Shown here: positions 40,161 to 48,077 of the stretch, in pieces
Layout: the number at the start of each line of letters is the position of its first letter
How positions within the stretch are numbered: position 1 is the stretch's first letter
NCBI RefSeq assembly: GCF_016863035.1
Contig: NZ_BOOC01000011.1
Span: 1 to 64,000, forward strand
DNA length: 64,000 bases
Source of the DNA: Microbispora corallina
GTDB taxonomy: Bacteria; Actinomycetota; Actinomycetes; Streptosporangiales; Streptosporangiaceae
Reading direction: 5' to 3'
Notes under the pieces: generated by a model
The model's input: the letters and a program-made list of their open reading frames with translations, nothing else
The model's database searches: none
What the model was told of the DNA's origin: nothing
Program-made: the position numbers and the translations under genes

Positions 40161-41225
40161 ATGACGCAGCAGGTGCCTGACGGGGGACCCGGGCGGCCGC
40201 CGGTGCCGCAGCCGGTGCTGAGCCCGCTGACCACCGCGGCGGTCTTCCTGGTCGTCACCGTCGACGCCGGCGGCGAGCCGATCGCGCGGGAGCTGCTGAC
40301 CGACCTGCCGGCGCTCCAGCGGTCCGTGGGCTTCCGGGTGCCCGAGGGCAGGCTGAGCTGCGTGGCCGGCATCGGCTCGGCCGCCTGGTACCGGCTGTTC
40401 GCCGGGCCGCGCCCGGCCGAGCTGCACGAGTTCCGCGAGCTGCGGGGGCCCGTCCACCACGCGGTGTCCACGCCCGGCGACCTGCTCTTCCACATCCGGG
40501 CCACGCGGCTCGACCTGTGCTTCGAGCTGGCCTCGCAGATCATGGATCGGCTCCGCGGCGCGGTCGTCGTGAGGGACGAGGTCCAGGGCTTCGTGTACTT
40601 CGACATGCGCGACCTGCTCGGCTTCGTCGACGGGACGGAGAACCCGGTCGGCCCGGTCGCCGACGAGGCCGTCCTCATCGGCGGGGAGGACCCGGAGTTC
40701 GCCGGCGGCAGCTACGTGATCGTGCAGAAGTACCTGCACGACCTCCAGGCGTGGAACGCCCTGACCGTCGAGGAGCAGGAGAAGGTGATCGGGCGGACGA
40801 AGCTGTCCGACATCGAGCTGGACGACGACGTCAAGCCCGCCGACTCGCACGTCGCGCTGACCACGATCACCGACCCCGACGGGACGGAACGGCGGATCCT
40901 GCGCGACAACATGCCGTTCGGCAACGTGGGCAGGGGCGAGTTCGGCACCTACTTCATCGGGTACGCCCGCACGCCGCAGGTCACCGAGACGATGCTGGAG
41001 AACATGTTCCTGGGCGACCCGCCCGGCACCACCGACAGGATCCTCGACTTCTCCACCCCGGTGACCGGGACGCTGTTCTTCGTCCCCACCGTCGACTTCC
41101 TCGACGACCTTCCCGACCCTCCGGGCGCCGGCGGCACGGCCGGGGCCGGTACGACCACCGATGCCCCGGCCCGGCGCGACGGGTCTCTCGGCATCGGCGA
41201 CCTGAAGAGGAGCACCTCGCAATGA
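40161..41225 (+). CDS. DyP-type haem peroxidase, encapsulin cargo
   Basis: A 354-residue dye-decolourising peroxidase. The GxxDG motif is GFVDGTENP (Asp157 distal acid), the proximal haem ligand is His230 in ADSHVALT, and Arg248 lies in ILRDNMPFGN. The last 15 residues, DGSLGIGDLKRSTSQ, after a Pro/Gly/Ala-rich linker, are the cargo-loading peptide that docks DyP inside encapsulin shells. ATG 40161 has GGGGGAGGA upstream; the 27 codons before it in the same frame are not needed. Its stop overlaps the encapsulin start (ATGA), so cargo and shell are made together. It oxidises substrates with hydrogen peroxide. Confidence 0.96.
   Translation: MTQQVPDGGPGRPPVPQPVLSPLTTAAVFLVVTVDAGGEPIARELLTDLPALQRSVGFRVPEGRLSCVAGIGSAAWYRLFAGPRPAELHEFRELRGPVHHAVSTPGDLLFHIRATRLDLCFELASQIMDRLRGAVVVRDEVQGFVYFDMRDLLGFVDGTENPVGPVADEAVLIGGEDPEFAGGSYVIVQKYLHDLQAWNALTVEEQEKVIGRTKLSDIELDDDVKPADSHVALTTITDPDGTERRILRDNMPFGNVGRGEFGTYFIGYARTPQVTETMLENMFLGDPPGTTDRILDFSTPVTGTLFFVPTVDFLDDLPDPPGAGGTAGAGTTTDAPARRDGSLGIGDLKRSTSQ
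41178..41222 (+). other. encapsulin cargo-loading peptide coding segment
   Basis: Encodes DGSLGIGDLKRSTSQ at the DyP C-terminus. The DGSLGIG-LK core is the targeting signature described for DyP cargo of family 1 encapsulins. Confidence 0.9.
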
Positions 41226-42037
41226 ACAACCTGCACCGCGAGCTGGCGCCCATCTCGGATGCGGCGTGGGCCGACCTCGAGGAGGAGGCGCGGCGCACGT
41301 TCAAGCGGCACGTGGCCGGCCGCCGCGTGGTCGACGTCCCCGAGCCGGCCGGTCTCGCGCTGTCCGCCGTCTCCACCGGCCACCTCGACTCCGTGGAGCC
41401 GCCCGCCCCCGGCGTCGTCGCCCACACCCGCCGCTCGCAGCCGATTCTTGAGCTGCGGGTGCCGTTCACGGTCGACCGCCGGCAGGTGGACGACGTCGAG
41501 CGGGGCGCCAAGGACGCCGACTGGCAGCCGGTGAAGGACGCCGCCAAGCGGATCGCGTTCGCCGAGGACCGGGCGGTGTTCGAGGGGTACGCCGCGGCGG
41601 GCATCGCCGGAATCCGCGACGGCTCCTCGAACCCCGTCGTGCCGCTCCCGGCCGAGGCGGGCGACTACCCCGACGCCATCAGCCAGGCCGTCTCCGCCCT
41701 GCGCCTGGCCGGAGTCGGCGGGCCCTATGACCTCGTCCTCAGCGCCGCCGCCTACACGGCCGTGAACGAGACCAGCGTGTACGGCTACCCCGTCCACGAG
41801 CACATCGCCCGGCTGCTCAGCGGGAAGATCATCTGGGCGCCGGCCATCGACGGCGCCTTCCTGGTGTCCAGCCGCGGCGGCGACTTCGAGCTGTGCATCG
41901 GCCAGGACCTGTCGATCGGCTACCTGTCCCACGACGCCGGCAGCGTGGAGCTGTACTTCCAGGAGACGCTGACCTTCCTCGTGCACACGTCCGAGGCCGC
42001 CGTCGCCCTGACGCCCACCCCGGCCGCCGCGGGCTGA
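41222..42037 (+). CDS. family 1 encapsulin shell protein
   Basis: A 271-residue HK97-fold shell protein: NNLHRELAPISDAAWADLEEEARRTFKRHVAGRRVVDV at the start (the N-terminal helix that binds cargo peptides), LELRVPFTVDRRQVDDVERGAKD (E-loop region), FEGYAAAGIAGIRDGSSNP and IGQDLSIGYLSHDAGSVELYFQETLTFLVHTSEAAVAL at the end. Family 1 shells of this size usually assemble as 60-subunit, about 24-nm cages. The start overlaps the DyP stop by four bases. The compartment probably handles oxidative stress. Confidence 0.96.
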   Translation: MNNLHRELAPISDAAWADLEEEARRTFKRHVAGRRVVDVPEPAGLALSAVSTGHLDSVEPPAPGVVAHTRRSQPILELRVPFTVDRRQVDDVERGAKDADWQPVKDAAKRIAFAEDRAVFEGYAAAGIAGIRDGSSNPVVPLPAEAGDYPDAISQAVSALRLAGVGGPYDLVLSAAAYTAVNETSVYGYPVHEHIARLLSGKIIWAPAIDGAFLVSSRGGDFELCIGQDLSIGYLSHDAGSVELYFQETLTFLVHTSEAAVALTPTPAAAG

Positions 42038-42051
42038 CCGGGCCGGGAGGC

Positions 42052-42906
42052 TCAGACCCCGGGGACCCGGGCGCGGGCGTGGACGGACAGGTGCGAGGGG
42101 CGCAGCGCGTCCGACCTGTCCCACAGCGCCGGGTCGACGCTGTCGCGCTGGCCCGAGTGCCGGACGACCTCCAGGCCGTGCTCGCGGAGCAGGGACGACA
42201 TCTCCTCCGGGCTGAGGAACGTCAGCCAGGGCTCGCCGCGTTCCGCCGCCACCGGCGCGACGGCCTCGACGTACGCCTGGCCGGCGGCGTCGCGCAGCCC
42301 CTCGGGGAGCATGTAGTCCAGGACGATCTCCGTGCCCGGGGCGAGGCCGGCCACCGTGTCGAGGGTCCGCCCGATGGCCTCCCGGGTCAGGTACATCGTG
42401 ACGCCCAGCCAGCCCACGAGGGCCGGAACGGCGGGGTCGAACCCGCCGGCGACCAGGGCGTCCAGCGGCGACCCCGCCTCGAGGTCCACGGGGACGAACG
42501 CCAGCGAGGGCGGCACCGGCACGCCGGCCGCCTCCAGCAGGCCGCGCTTCCACCGCTGGCTCGACGGGTGGTCGACCTCGAACACCCGGACGCGCCCCGC
42601 GAGCGGCGACCGGTAGGCGAAGGTGTCCAGGCCCGCGCCGAGGATCACGTACTGGGCGAACCCGCCCTCCTCCAGGAGGTCCTCCGTGTAGCGGCTCCGC
42701 GTCACCACCGCCGCTCGCGCGCCCACGAGCACCGGGTGCGTGCCCTTCGCGCGGTGGTAGCCCACCAGCGTCTCGGCCAGGTCGCCCAGCAGCCGGTACG
42801 CCAAAGTGTCGCGGAAGATGAGGGGCTCGTCGTCGACGATCAGGTGCGCCGCGCGGGCGGCCGCCGCGGTCATCGCGGTCTGGCTCGGCTCTCCATTGCT
42901 GTCCAT
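42052..42906 (-). CDS. class I SAM-dependent methyltransferase (TIGR00027/LCMT-like)
   Basis: A 284-residue methyltransferase with MTAAAARAAH, DTLAYRLLGDLAETLVGYHRAKG, the SAM-binding YVILGAGLDTFAYR, VFEVDHPSSQRWKRGLL and WLGVTMYLTREAIGRTLD motifs typical of the TIGR00027 family, which is related to leucine carboxyl methyltransferases and common in mycobacteria and Streptomyces. The methyl acceptor is unknown; some members act in natural-product pathways. It converges on the encapsulin gene with 14 bases between. Its upstream region is unusually AT-rich for this DNA. Confidence 0.9.
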   Translation of the reverse strand: MDSNGEPSQTAMTAAAARAAHLIVDDEPLIFRDTLAYRLLGDLAETLVGYHRAKGTHPVLVGARAAVVTRSRYTEDLLEEGGFAQYVILGAGLDTFAYRSPLAGRVRVFEVDHPSSQRWKRGLLEAAGVPVPPSLAFVPVDLEAGSPLDALVAGGFDPAVPALVGWLGVTMYLTREAIGRTLDTVAGLAPGTEIVLDYMLPEGLRDAAGQAYVEAVAPVAAERGEPWLTFLSPEEMSSLLREHGLEVVRHSGQRDSVDPALWDRSDALRPSHLSVHARARVPGV

Positions 42907-42990
42907 GCCGGAGAAAATATCTTACCTAAACGCAATCATATCAGCGGCATAAATCTTTTCGATTTCCGGTGAATCACATTTTCATTTCTC
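42907..42990 (-). promoter_or_regulatory. AT-rich promoter region of the methyltransferase gene
   Basis: These 84 bases are far more AT-rich than the surroundings. On the minus strand TATGAT lies about 30 bases before the start and is a plausible -10; no good -35 is seen. It separates the methyltransferase from the acyl-CoA dehydrogenase on the same strand. Confidence 0.4.
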
Positions 42991-44064
42991 TCATTTCGTG
43001 AGGCCGAGCACCATGGGGGCCAGCCGGGCGCGGTGCCAGGCCGCGTCCCCGAACAGCTCGGCCGCCGCGTGGGCGCGCTTGAGGTGCAGGTGGGCCTCGT
43101 GCTCCCAGGTGAAGCCGATCCCGCCGTGGAGCTGGACGGTCTCCGCGGCCGCCGCGCGGTACGCCTCCGAGCAGTACGCCTGGGCGGCCGCGGCCCGCAC
43201 CTCCAGGCCGGGCGCCTCCTCGGCCAGCGCGCGGGCGGCGTCGTCGCCCAGCGACCCGGCCGACTCGACGAGCACGTAGAGGTCGGCCAGCCGGTGCTTG
43301 ACGGCCTGGAAGGACCCGATCGGCCGGCCGAACTGCCGCCGGTTCGTCACGTGCGTCAGCGTCATCTCCAGGCACCGCCGCGCGCCGCCCACCTGCTCCG
43401 CGGCGAGCGCGGCCGCCGCCACCGCGAGCAGCCGGCCGAGCACCCGCTCCCCGTCGGCGGAGAGGAGCCGCGCCGGGGCCCCGTCCAGGCGGACGCGGGC
43501 CTGCGGCCGGGTGCGGTCGAGGGGGGCCAGCGGCTCGACCCGCACTCCGGGGGCCGCCGGCTCGACGGCGTAAACGGCCAGGTCCCCGCCGTCCGTCCGG
43601 GCCGGGACCACGAGCAGGCCGGCCGCCTCGCCGTCGAGCACGTGCTCCTTCACCCCCGTCAGCCGGCCGCCCTCGGCGCGGCACCGAACGGCGGCCGGGT
43701 CCCAGGAGCCGCCCTCCGCCCAGGCGAGCGCGCCGACGAGGGCGCCGTCCGCCAGCGTGGGCAGCCACTCCGTCACCCCGCACGCGAGCAGGGCCTGCGT
43801 GGCGAGCACGGCCGAGCCGAGGTACGGCAGGGGGGTCAGCGCCCGACCCAGCTCCTCGCACACGACGAGGGCCTCGGCCAGGGTCGCGCCGGCCCCGCCG
43901 TGCTCCTCCGGCACCGCGAGCCCGAACGCCCCCACCTGCCCGGCCAGCAATCGCCAGGCCGCCTCGTCGTACGGCGCGGGGGCGTCGGGGGCGGGGCGCG
44001 GCGCGGGGGCGCGCCCCAGCACGGCCCGCACCGTCCGGCGCAGTTCCTCCCGCTCCTCGGTCAC
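42991..44064 (-). CDS. acyl-CoA dehydrogenase (FadE-like)
   Basis: A 357-residue flavoprotein of the acyl-CoA dehydrogenase fold: GAFGLAVPEEHGGAGATLAEALVVCEELGRAL, TNRRQFGRPIGSFQAVKHRLADLYVLVESA and TVQLHGGIGFTWEHEAHLHLKRA. The FAD-binding and R-Q-F-G motifs are intact; the middle beta-domain is shortened and a catalytic Glu is not obvious at the usual C-terminal site, as in one subunit of the heteromeric steroid FadE pairs. The divergent gene at 44190 is a candidate partner. GTG start. It likely oxidises steroid side-chain or ring-derived acyl-CoAs. Confidence 0.88.
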   Translation of the reverse strand: MTEEREELRRTVRAVLGRAPAPRPAPDAPAPYDEAAWRLLAGQVGAFGLAVPEEHGGAGATLAEALVVCEELGRALTPLPYLGSAVLATQALLACGVTEWLPTLADGALVGALAWAEGGSWDPAAVRCRAEGGRLTGVKEHVLDGEAAGLLVVPARTDGGDLAVYAVEPAAPGVRVEPLAPLDRTRPQARVRLDGAPARLLSADGERVLGRLLAVAAAALAAEQVGGARRCLEMTLTHVTNRRQFGRPIGSFQAVKHRLADLYVLVESAGSLGDDAARALAEEAPGLEVRAAAAQAYCSEAYRAAAAETVQLHGGIGFTWEHEAHLHLKRAHAAAELFGDAAWHRARLAPMVLGLTK

Positions 44065-44124
44065 CCGGTCCCTCCGACGTCGGCGATGCGAGGGTAGGGC
44101 GGCCCCGGCGTGCGCGCCCGCCCC

Positions 44125-44141
44125 CTCCCGCTCTCCGGGAG
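44125..44141. promoter_or_regulatory. 17-bp steroid-island inverted repeat, site 1
   Basis: CTCCCGCTCTCCGGGAG lies between the divergent acyl-CoA dehydrogenase genes, 60 and 48 bases from their starts. It shares CTCCCGCT and GGGAG with the sites before the hsaD, hsaE and hsaC units. Confidence 0.5.
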
Positions 44142-44162
44142 TGATCGGGCCTCTTTCCTTCC

Positions 44163-44176
44163 ACCAAGCGTTTGGT
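44163..44176. promoter_or_regulatory. KstR2-like palindrome
   Basis: ACCAAGCGTTTGGT matches the KstR2 pattern ANCAAGNNCTTGNT at all but one fixed position. It is 13 bases before the plus-strand acyl-CoA dehydrogenase start. TetR-family repressors of acyl-CoA metabolism bind such sites; the regulator gene is not in the window. Confidence 0.5.
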
Positions 44177-44189
44177 AGGGTCCCGGGGT

Positions 44190-45356
44190 GTGGAGCCGGA
44201 CGAGGCCTTCCGCGCCGAGGTGCGGGCGTGGCTGGAGGACAACCTGACCGGAGAGTTCGCGAACGCCCGCGGGCTCGGCGGGCCCGGCCGCGAGCACGAG
44301 GCGTTCGGCCTGAGGCTGGCGTGGGAGCGGCACATGGCCGCGGCCGGCTGGACCTGCGTCGGCTGGCCCGAGCGCCACGGAGGGCGCGGCGCGAGCGTGG
44401 AGCGGCAGGTGGCCTTCCACGAGGAGTACGCGCTCGCCGACGCCCCCGCCCGTGTCAACCACATCGGCGAGAACCTGCTCGGCCCGACGCTCATCGCGTA
44501 CGGCACGCGGGAGCAGCGGAGTCGGTTCCTGCCGGAGATCGCGGCCGTGCGGGAGCTGTGGTGCCAGGGGTACTCGGAGCCCGACGCCGGATCCGACCTG
44601 GCCGGCGTGCGGACCAGGGCCCGGCTCGACGGCGGCCGGTGGCGGATCGACGGGCAGAAGGTGTGGACCTCGCTCGCGCTGGAGGCCGACTGGTGCTTCG
44701 CGCTCTGCCGCACCGAGCCGGGCTCGGCCCGCAGCCGCGGCCTGTCGTTCCTGCTCGTGCCGATGCGGCAGGACGGGGTGGAGGTGCGGCCCATCACCCA
44801 GATCACCGGCACCTCGGAGTTCAACGAGGTGTTCTTCGACGGCGCGGTGACCGACGCCGCCAACATCGTGGGGGCCCCGGGCGACGGCTGGCGGATCGCG
44901 ACGGCCACCCTCGGCTTCGAGCGCGGGGTGGCGACGCTGGGCCAGCAGGTCGGGTTCCGCAGGGAGTTCGAGGGCGTGGTGCGGCTGGCCCGGCGGACCG
45001 GGGCCGTCGACGACCCGCTGCTGCGCGACCGGCTCGTCCGGGCGTGGATCGGCCTGCAGGTCCTCCGTCTGAACGCGGTCCGCACGATGGCCGGCGTCGC
45101 CGCGGGCGCGCCCGGGCCCGAGTCGTCCATATCCAAGATCTCGTGGGCCACCTGGCACCAGGAGCTGGGCGAGCTGGCCATGGACGTGCTGGGCGCGGCG
45201 GGCACGGTCGCCGAGGGCCCGCCGTACGAGCTGGGGGAGTGGCAGCGGCTCTTCCTGTTCTCCCGGGCGGACACCATCTACGCGGGTTCGAACGAGATCC
45301 AGCGGCAGATCATCGCCGAACGGGTGCTCGGGCTGCCGAGGGAGCCGCGCGGCTGA
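44190..45356 (+). CDS. acyl-CoA dehydrogenase (FadE-like)
   Basis: A 388-residue acyl-CoA dehydrogenase: FRAEVRAWLEDNLTGEF at the start, GYSEPDAGSDLAGVRTRARLDGGRWRIDGQKVWTSLALEADW (flavin and substrate contacts), ITGTSEFNEVFFDGAVTD, and a C-terminal ADTIYAGSNEIQRQIIAERVLGLPR. The arrangement resembles the larger subunit of mycobacterial FadE26/27-type heterotetramers used on steroid-CoA substrates. GTG 44190 is chosen since the frame upstream runs through the palindrome. It diverges from the other dehydrogenase, 125 bases apart, with two operator candidates between. Confidence 0.9.
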   Translation: MEPDEAFRAEVRAWLEDNLTGEFANARGLGGPGREHEAFGLRLAWERHMAAAGWTCVGWPERHGGRGASVERQVAFHEEYALADAPARVNHIGENLLGPTLIAYGTREQRSRFLPEIAAVRELWCQGYSEPDAGSDLAGVRTRARLDGGRWRIDGQKVWTSLALEADWCFALCRTEPGSARSRGLSFLLVPMRQDGVEVRPITQITGTSEFNEVFFDGAVTDAANIVGAPGDGWRIATATLGFERGVATLGQQVGFRREFEGVVRLARRTGAVDDPLLRDRLVRAWIGLQVLRLNAVRTMAGVAAGAPGPESSISKISWATWHQELGELAMDVLGAAGTVAEGPPYELGEWQRLFLFSRADTIYAGSNEIQRQIIAERVLGLPREPRG

Positions 45357-45423
45357 GAACCCCTGGAGCGAGACCGCGGGCGGCCCTTCCCGAAGACGGC
45401 TCCCGTTGTTAGATTCCAGAACG

Positions 45424-45441
45424 AGAATTGATTTCAATTCT
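45424..45441. promoter_or_regulatory. perfect 18-bp palindrome before the IclR gene
   Basis: AGAATTGATTTCAATTCT consists of eight-base arms around TT. It lies 14 bases upstream of the IclR start, where a bound dimer would block initiation, so autoregulation is likely. It differs from the 17-bp repeat of the catabolic units. Confidence 0.6.
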
Positions 45442-45455
45442 GGTGGGAGGGTGCG

Positions 45456-46346
45456 ATGGCCGCCGTCAGCCCGTCGCCGGAGCCGGCCGCCCCCGAGCGG
45501 GGCGACCTGCCGCCGTCCATGGTGGAGCGGATGACCCTGATCATGGACGCGTTCCCGGGCCGGTCGACCCGGCTCACGCTGGAGGACGTGGCCCGCCGCA
45601 CACACCTGCCGCGGTCGACGGCGCACCGGATCCTCGACCAGCTCGTCCGCCTGCGCTGGCTGGAGCACACGTCGTTCGGCTACAGCCTGGGACAGCGCGC
45701 GCTCGGCCTCGGGGGCCGCGACGGCGGGTACGGCGAGATCCGCGAGGCCGCCGCCCCCCTGCTGCACGGCCTGCAGATGCGCACCGGGATGGTCGTCCAC
45801 CTGGCCGTGCTCGACACGGCCGACGTCTTCTACCTCGACAAGGTGGGCGGGCGGTTCGCGCTGTCGGTGCCCTCGCGGGTGGGCGGCCGGGCGCCGGCCC
45901 ACTGCACCGCCCTCGGCAAGTCGATGCTCGCCTGGCTGGCGCCCGAGCGGGTGGACGCCCTGGTCGGCGGCTCGCTCAGCCGGCTCACCGACCGCACCAT
46001 CGGCGAGCTCGGCGTGCTCCACCAGGAGCTCGACCGCATCCGGCGGCGGCACGGGGTCGCGTACGAGCGGGGGGAGTGCTTCCCCGGCATCGCGTGCGTC
46101 GCGGCCGCGGTCCGCGGCAGGGAGGGGCCGGTGGCGAGCATCTCCCTCGTGGGCGACGCGCGGACGCCGCTGGAGCGGGTCGCGCCGCTTGTGGCCGACG
46201 CGGCGCGCCAGGTCGCGCTCGACCTGTTCCCCGACGCGGAGGGCGCCCGGCGCGCTCGGTTCGTGCGGCCGGTCCTGGACGGCGCCTGGTCGGCCGAGAC
46301 CATGAACCGGCTCCTCGCCGCCGGTCAGAACGGCGACTGGCTCTAG
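45456..46346 (+). CDS. IclR-family transcriptional regulator
   Basis: A 296-residue regulator with an N-terminal winged helix-turn-helix (ERMTLIMDAFPGRSTRLTLEDVARRTHLPRSTAHRILDQLVRLRWLEHTSFGYSLG) and an effector domain (about 95-270: MVVHLAVLDTADVFYLDKVGG, HCTALGKSMLAWL, ECFPGIACVAAAVRG). IclR proteins often control aromatic catabolic operons and sense ring-derived acids. It is the only one-component regulator inside the island, hence the best local candidate for the shared 17-bp site. It converges on hsaB. Confidence 0.92.
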   Translation: MAAVSPSPEPAAPERGDLPPSMVERMTLIMDAFPGRSTRLTLEDVARRTHLPRSTAHRILDQLVRLRWLEHTSFGYSLGQRALGLGGRDGGYGEIREAAAPLLHGLQMRTGMVVHLAVLDTADVFYLDKVGGRFALSVPSRVGGRAPAHCTALGKSMLAWLAPERVDALVGGSLSRLTDRTIGELGVLHQELDRIRRRHGVAYERGECFPGIACVAAAVRGREGPVASISLVGDARTPLERVAPLVADAARQVALDLFPDAEGARRARFVRPVLDGAWSAETMNRLLAAGQNGDWL

Positions 46347-46394
46347 CCCGGGCGCGGTCAGCCCCAGTGTCAGCCCCCACGGTGAGCGCCGGAG

Positions 46395-46958
46395 TCAGCC
46401 CCAGTGGTCGCCCCAGCCCCAGAGGCCGGCCGCCTGGGGCTCGCCGGGGTCCACGCCGAACCGCCCCCCGTAGAAGATCATCGGCCGTCGCTCGCCGTCG
46501 CCCGCCTCCAGCAGCACCACCCGGCCGACGACCACGTCGTGGTCCCCGGCGGGGTGCACGTCCTCGATCTCGGCGTGCACCCGCAGCAGCACGCCGCGCA
46601 GCGCGGGGACGCCCCACGGGGAGGGGTCCCACTCCAGCCCGTCGTACTTCCTGCCGGTGCTCGACCCGAACCGGGCGCACATCTCGACCTGGTCCTCGCC
46701 CAGCACGTTGACGCAGAACCGGCCCGACCTCCTGATCCTCGGCCAGGCGCGCCCGCCTCTGTCGGCGCAGAACAGCACGAGCGGAGGGTCGAGGGACACC
46801 GAGGCGAAGGCCTGGCAGGCGAACCCCACCGGCTCCCCGTCGTCGCTGCCGGTTACCACGGTCACCCCGCTGGCGAACAGCCCCATCGCCCGGCGGAACT
46901 CCGGCGGCCCCGGCGCGGCCGCCGGCCGGGCCGCCGTACGGACGGGATCGGCCGTCAT
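46395..46958 (-). CDS. hsaB: flavin reductase, HsaB-like
   Basis: A 187-residue flavin reductase of the HpaC/HsaB family: FRRAMGLFASGVTVVTGSDDGEPVGFACQAFASVSLDPPLVLFCADRGG, FCVNVLGEDQVEMCARFG and the terminal MIFYGGRFGVDP are diagnostic. It reduces FMN with NADH and hands it to the HsaA oxygenase, which hydroxylates 3-HSA. It diverges from hsaD across 249 bases that contain one 17-bp inverted repeat. The enzyme is shared, presumably, by the two HsaA-like oxygenases of this window. Confidence 0.88.
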   Translation of the reverse strand: MTADPVRTAARPAAAPGPPEFRRAMGLFASGVTVVTGSDDGEPVGFACQAFASVSLDPPLVLFCADRGGRAWPRIRRSGRFCVNVLGEDQVEMCARFGSSTGRKYDGLEWDPSPWGVPALRGVLLRVHAEIEDVHPAGDHDVVVGRVVLLEAGDGERRPMIFYGGRFGVDPGEPQAAGLWGWGDHWG

Positions 46959-47119
46959 GGGCTCACCTCACCTCGGCTCAGCTCGGCTCTGCGGGTCGCG
47001 CGGGCCCGGACGTCCGCGGGTCCCGCGACCGGCCTCCGACGCTAGGCGCCCCGCCGGCCGCCCGGCCCGCCCGGTCCCGTTGAGTGGGCCCCGGTGAGTG
47101 AGCCCCGTCGAGCGGACCC

Positions 47120-47136
47120 GTCCCGCTGATCGGGAG
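47120..47136. promoter_or_regulatory. 17-bp steroid-island inverted repeat, site 2
   Basis: GTCCCGCTGATCGGGAG contains TCCCG-N5-CGGGA. It lies 71 bases before hsaD and 161 bases before the divergent hsaB. TACGGT at 47165 is a possible -10 for hsaD. The rest of the 249-base gap shows only GC-rich sequence. Confidence 0.6.
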
Positions 47137-47207
47137 GCCGCCGCCGCCCGGCCCGCCGCTTGGCTACGGTCCGACGAGCCGGCACTCCTTCAGGACGGGG
47201 GCGGACG

Positions 47208-48077
47208 ATGACGACGCGGCCCACGCACGACTCGACGGCGCGCGAGCTCGCGACCGGCACGGGCGTGCTGCGCTACCACGAGGCGGGCGACGGCCCCCCG
47301 CTGCTGTTCCTGCACGGCTCCGGGCCCGGCGTCACCGGCTGGCGCAACTTCGGCGGCAACCTGCCTGCCTTCGCCGAGCACTTCCGCTGCCTGATCCTGG
47401 AGTTCCCCGGGTTCGGGGTGAGCGACCCGGTGGACGGCCACCCGATGGCCGCGGCCCCCGCCGCGGTGCTCCGCCTCCTCGACGGGCTCGGGCTCCACCA
47501 GGTCGACGTGGTCGGCAACTCGATGGGCGGCATCGTCGCCGCCCAGGTGGCGGCCGCCCATCCCGAGCGGATCCGGCGGCTGGTCACGGTGGGCGGGATC
47601 GGGGTCGGCCTCTTCAGCCCCTCGCCGGGCGAGGGGATCACCCTGCTGACGGAGTTCGCCGAACGGCCCAGCCGGGAGGCGCTCGTCCGGTGGCTCCACT
47701 CCATGGTGTACGACCCGGCCCTCGTCACCGAGGAGCTCGTAGAGGAGCGCTGGGCCCAGGCCACCGACGAGGCCGCCCTCGCGAGCGCCCGCAGGATGTA
47801 CGGCAGGGCCGCGGTCGCCGCCCGGGCCGCCGCCGCCGCGGCCTCCGACCGGCCGCCGTACTGGGCGACGCTGCACCGGATCCAGGCGCCGACGCTGATC
47901 ACGTGGGGCCGCGACGACCGGGTCAGCCCGCTCGACATGGCCATCGTGCCGATGCGCACGATCCCCGGCGCCGAGCTGCACGTGTTCCCCGACTGCGGGC
48001 ACTGGGTGATGATCGAGCAGAGGGCCGCCTGGGAGAGCGTCGTGCTCGCGTTCCTGACCAGGAAGGACCCGGCATGA
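47208..48077 (+). CDS. hsaD: 4,9-DSHA hydrolase (meta-cleavage product hydrolase)
   Basis: A 289-residue alpha/beta-hydrolase of the MCP hydrolase group. Ser105 is the nucleophile in VVGNSMGGIVAA, Asp lies in LITWGRDDRVSPLD and His in DCGHWVMIEQ; the oxyanion region is LHGSGPGVTGWRNF. HsaD cleaves 4,9-DSHA, the ring-opened product of HsaC, into DOHNAA (HIP) and 2-hydroxyhexa-2,4-dienoate. ATG 47208 follows AGGACGGGGGCGG. Its stop overlaps the kstD start (ATGA), making this the first gene of the hsaD-kstD-kshB unit. Confidence 0.93.
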   Translation: MTTRPTHDSTARELATGTGVLRYHEAGDGPPLLFLHGSGPGVTGWRNFGGNLPAFAEHFRCLILEFPGFGVSDPVDGHPMAAAPAAVLRLLDGLGLHQVDVVGNSMGGIVAAQVAAAHPERIRRLVTVGGIGVGLFSPSPGEGITLLTEFAERPSREALVRWLHSMVYDPALVTEELVEERWAQATDEAALASARRMYGRAAVAARAAAAAASDRPPYWATLHRIQAPTLITWGRDDRVSPLDMAIVPMRTIPGAELHVFPDCGHWVMIEQRAAWESVVLAFLTRKDPA

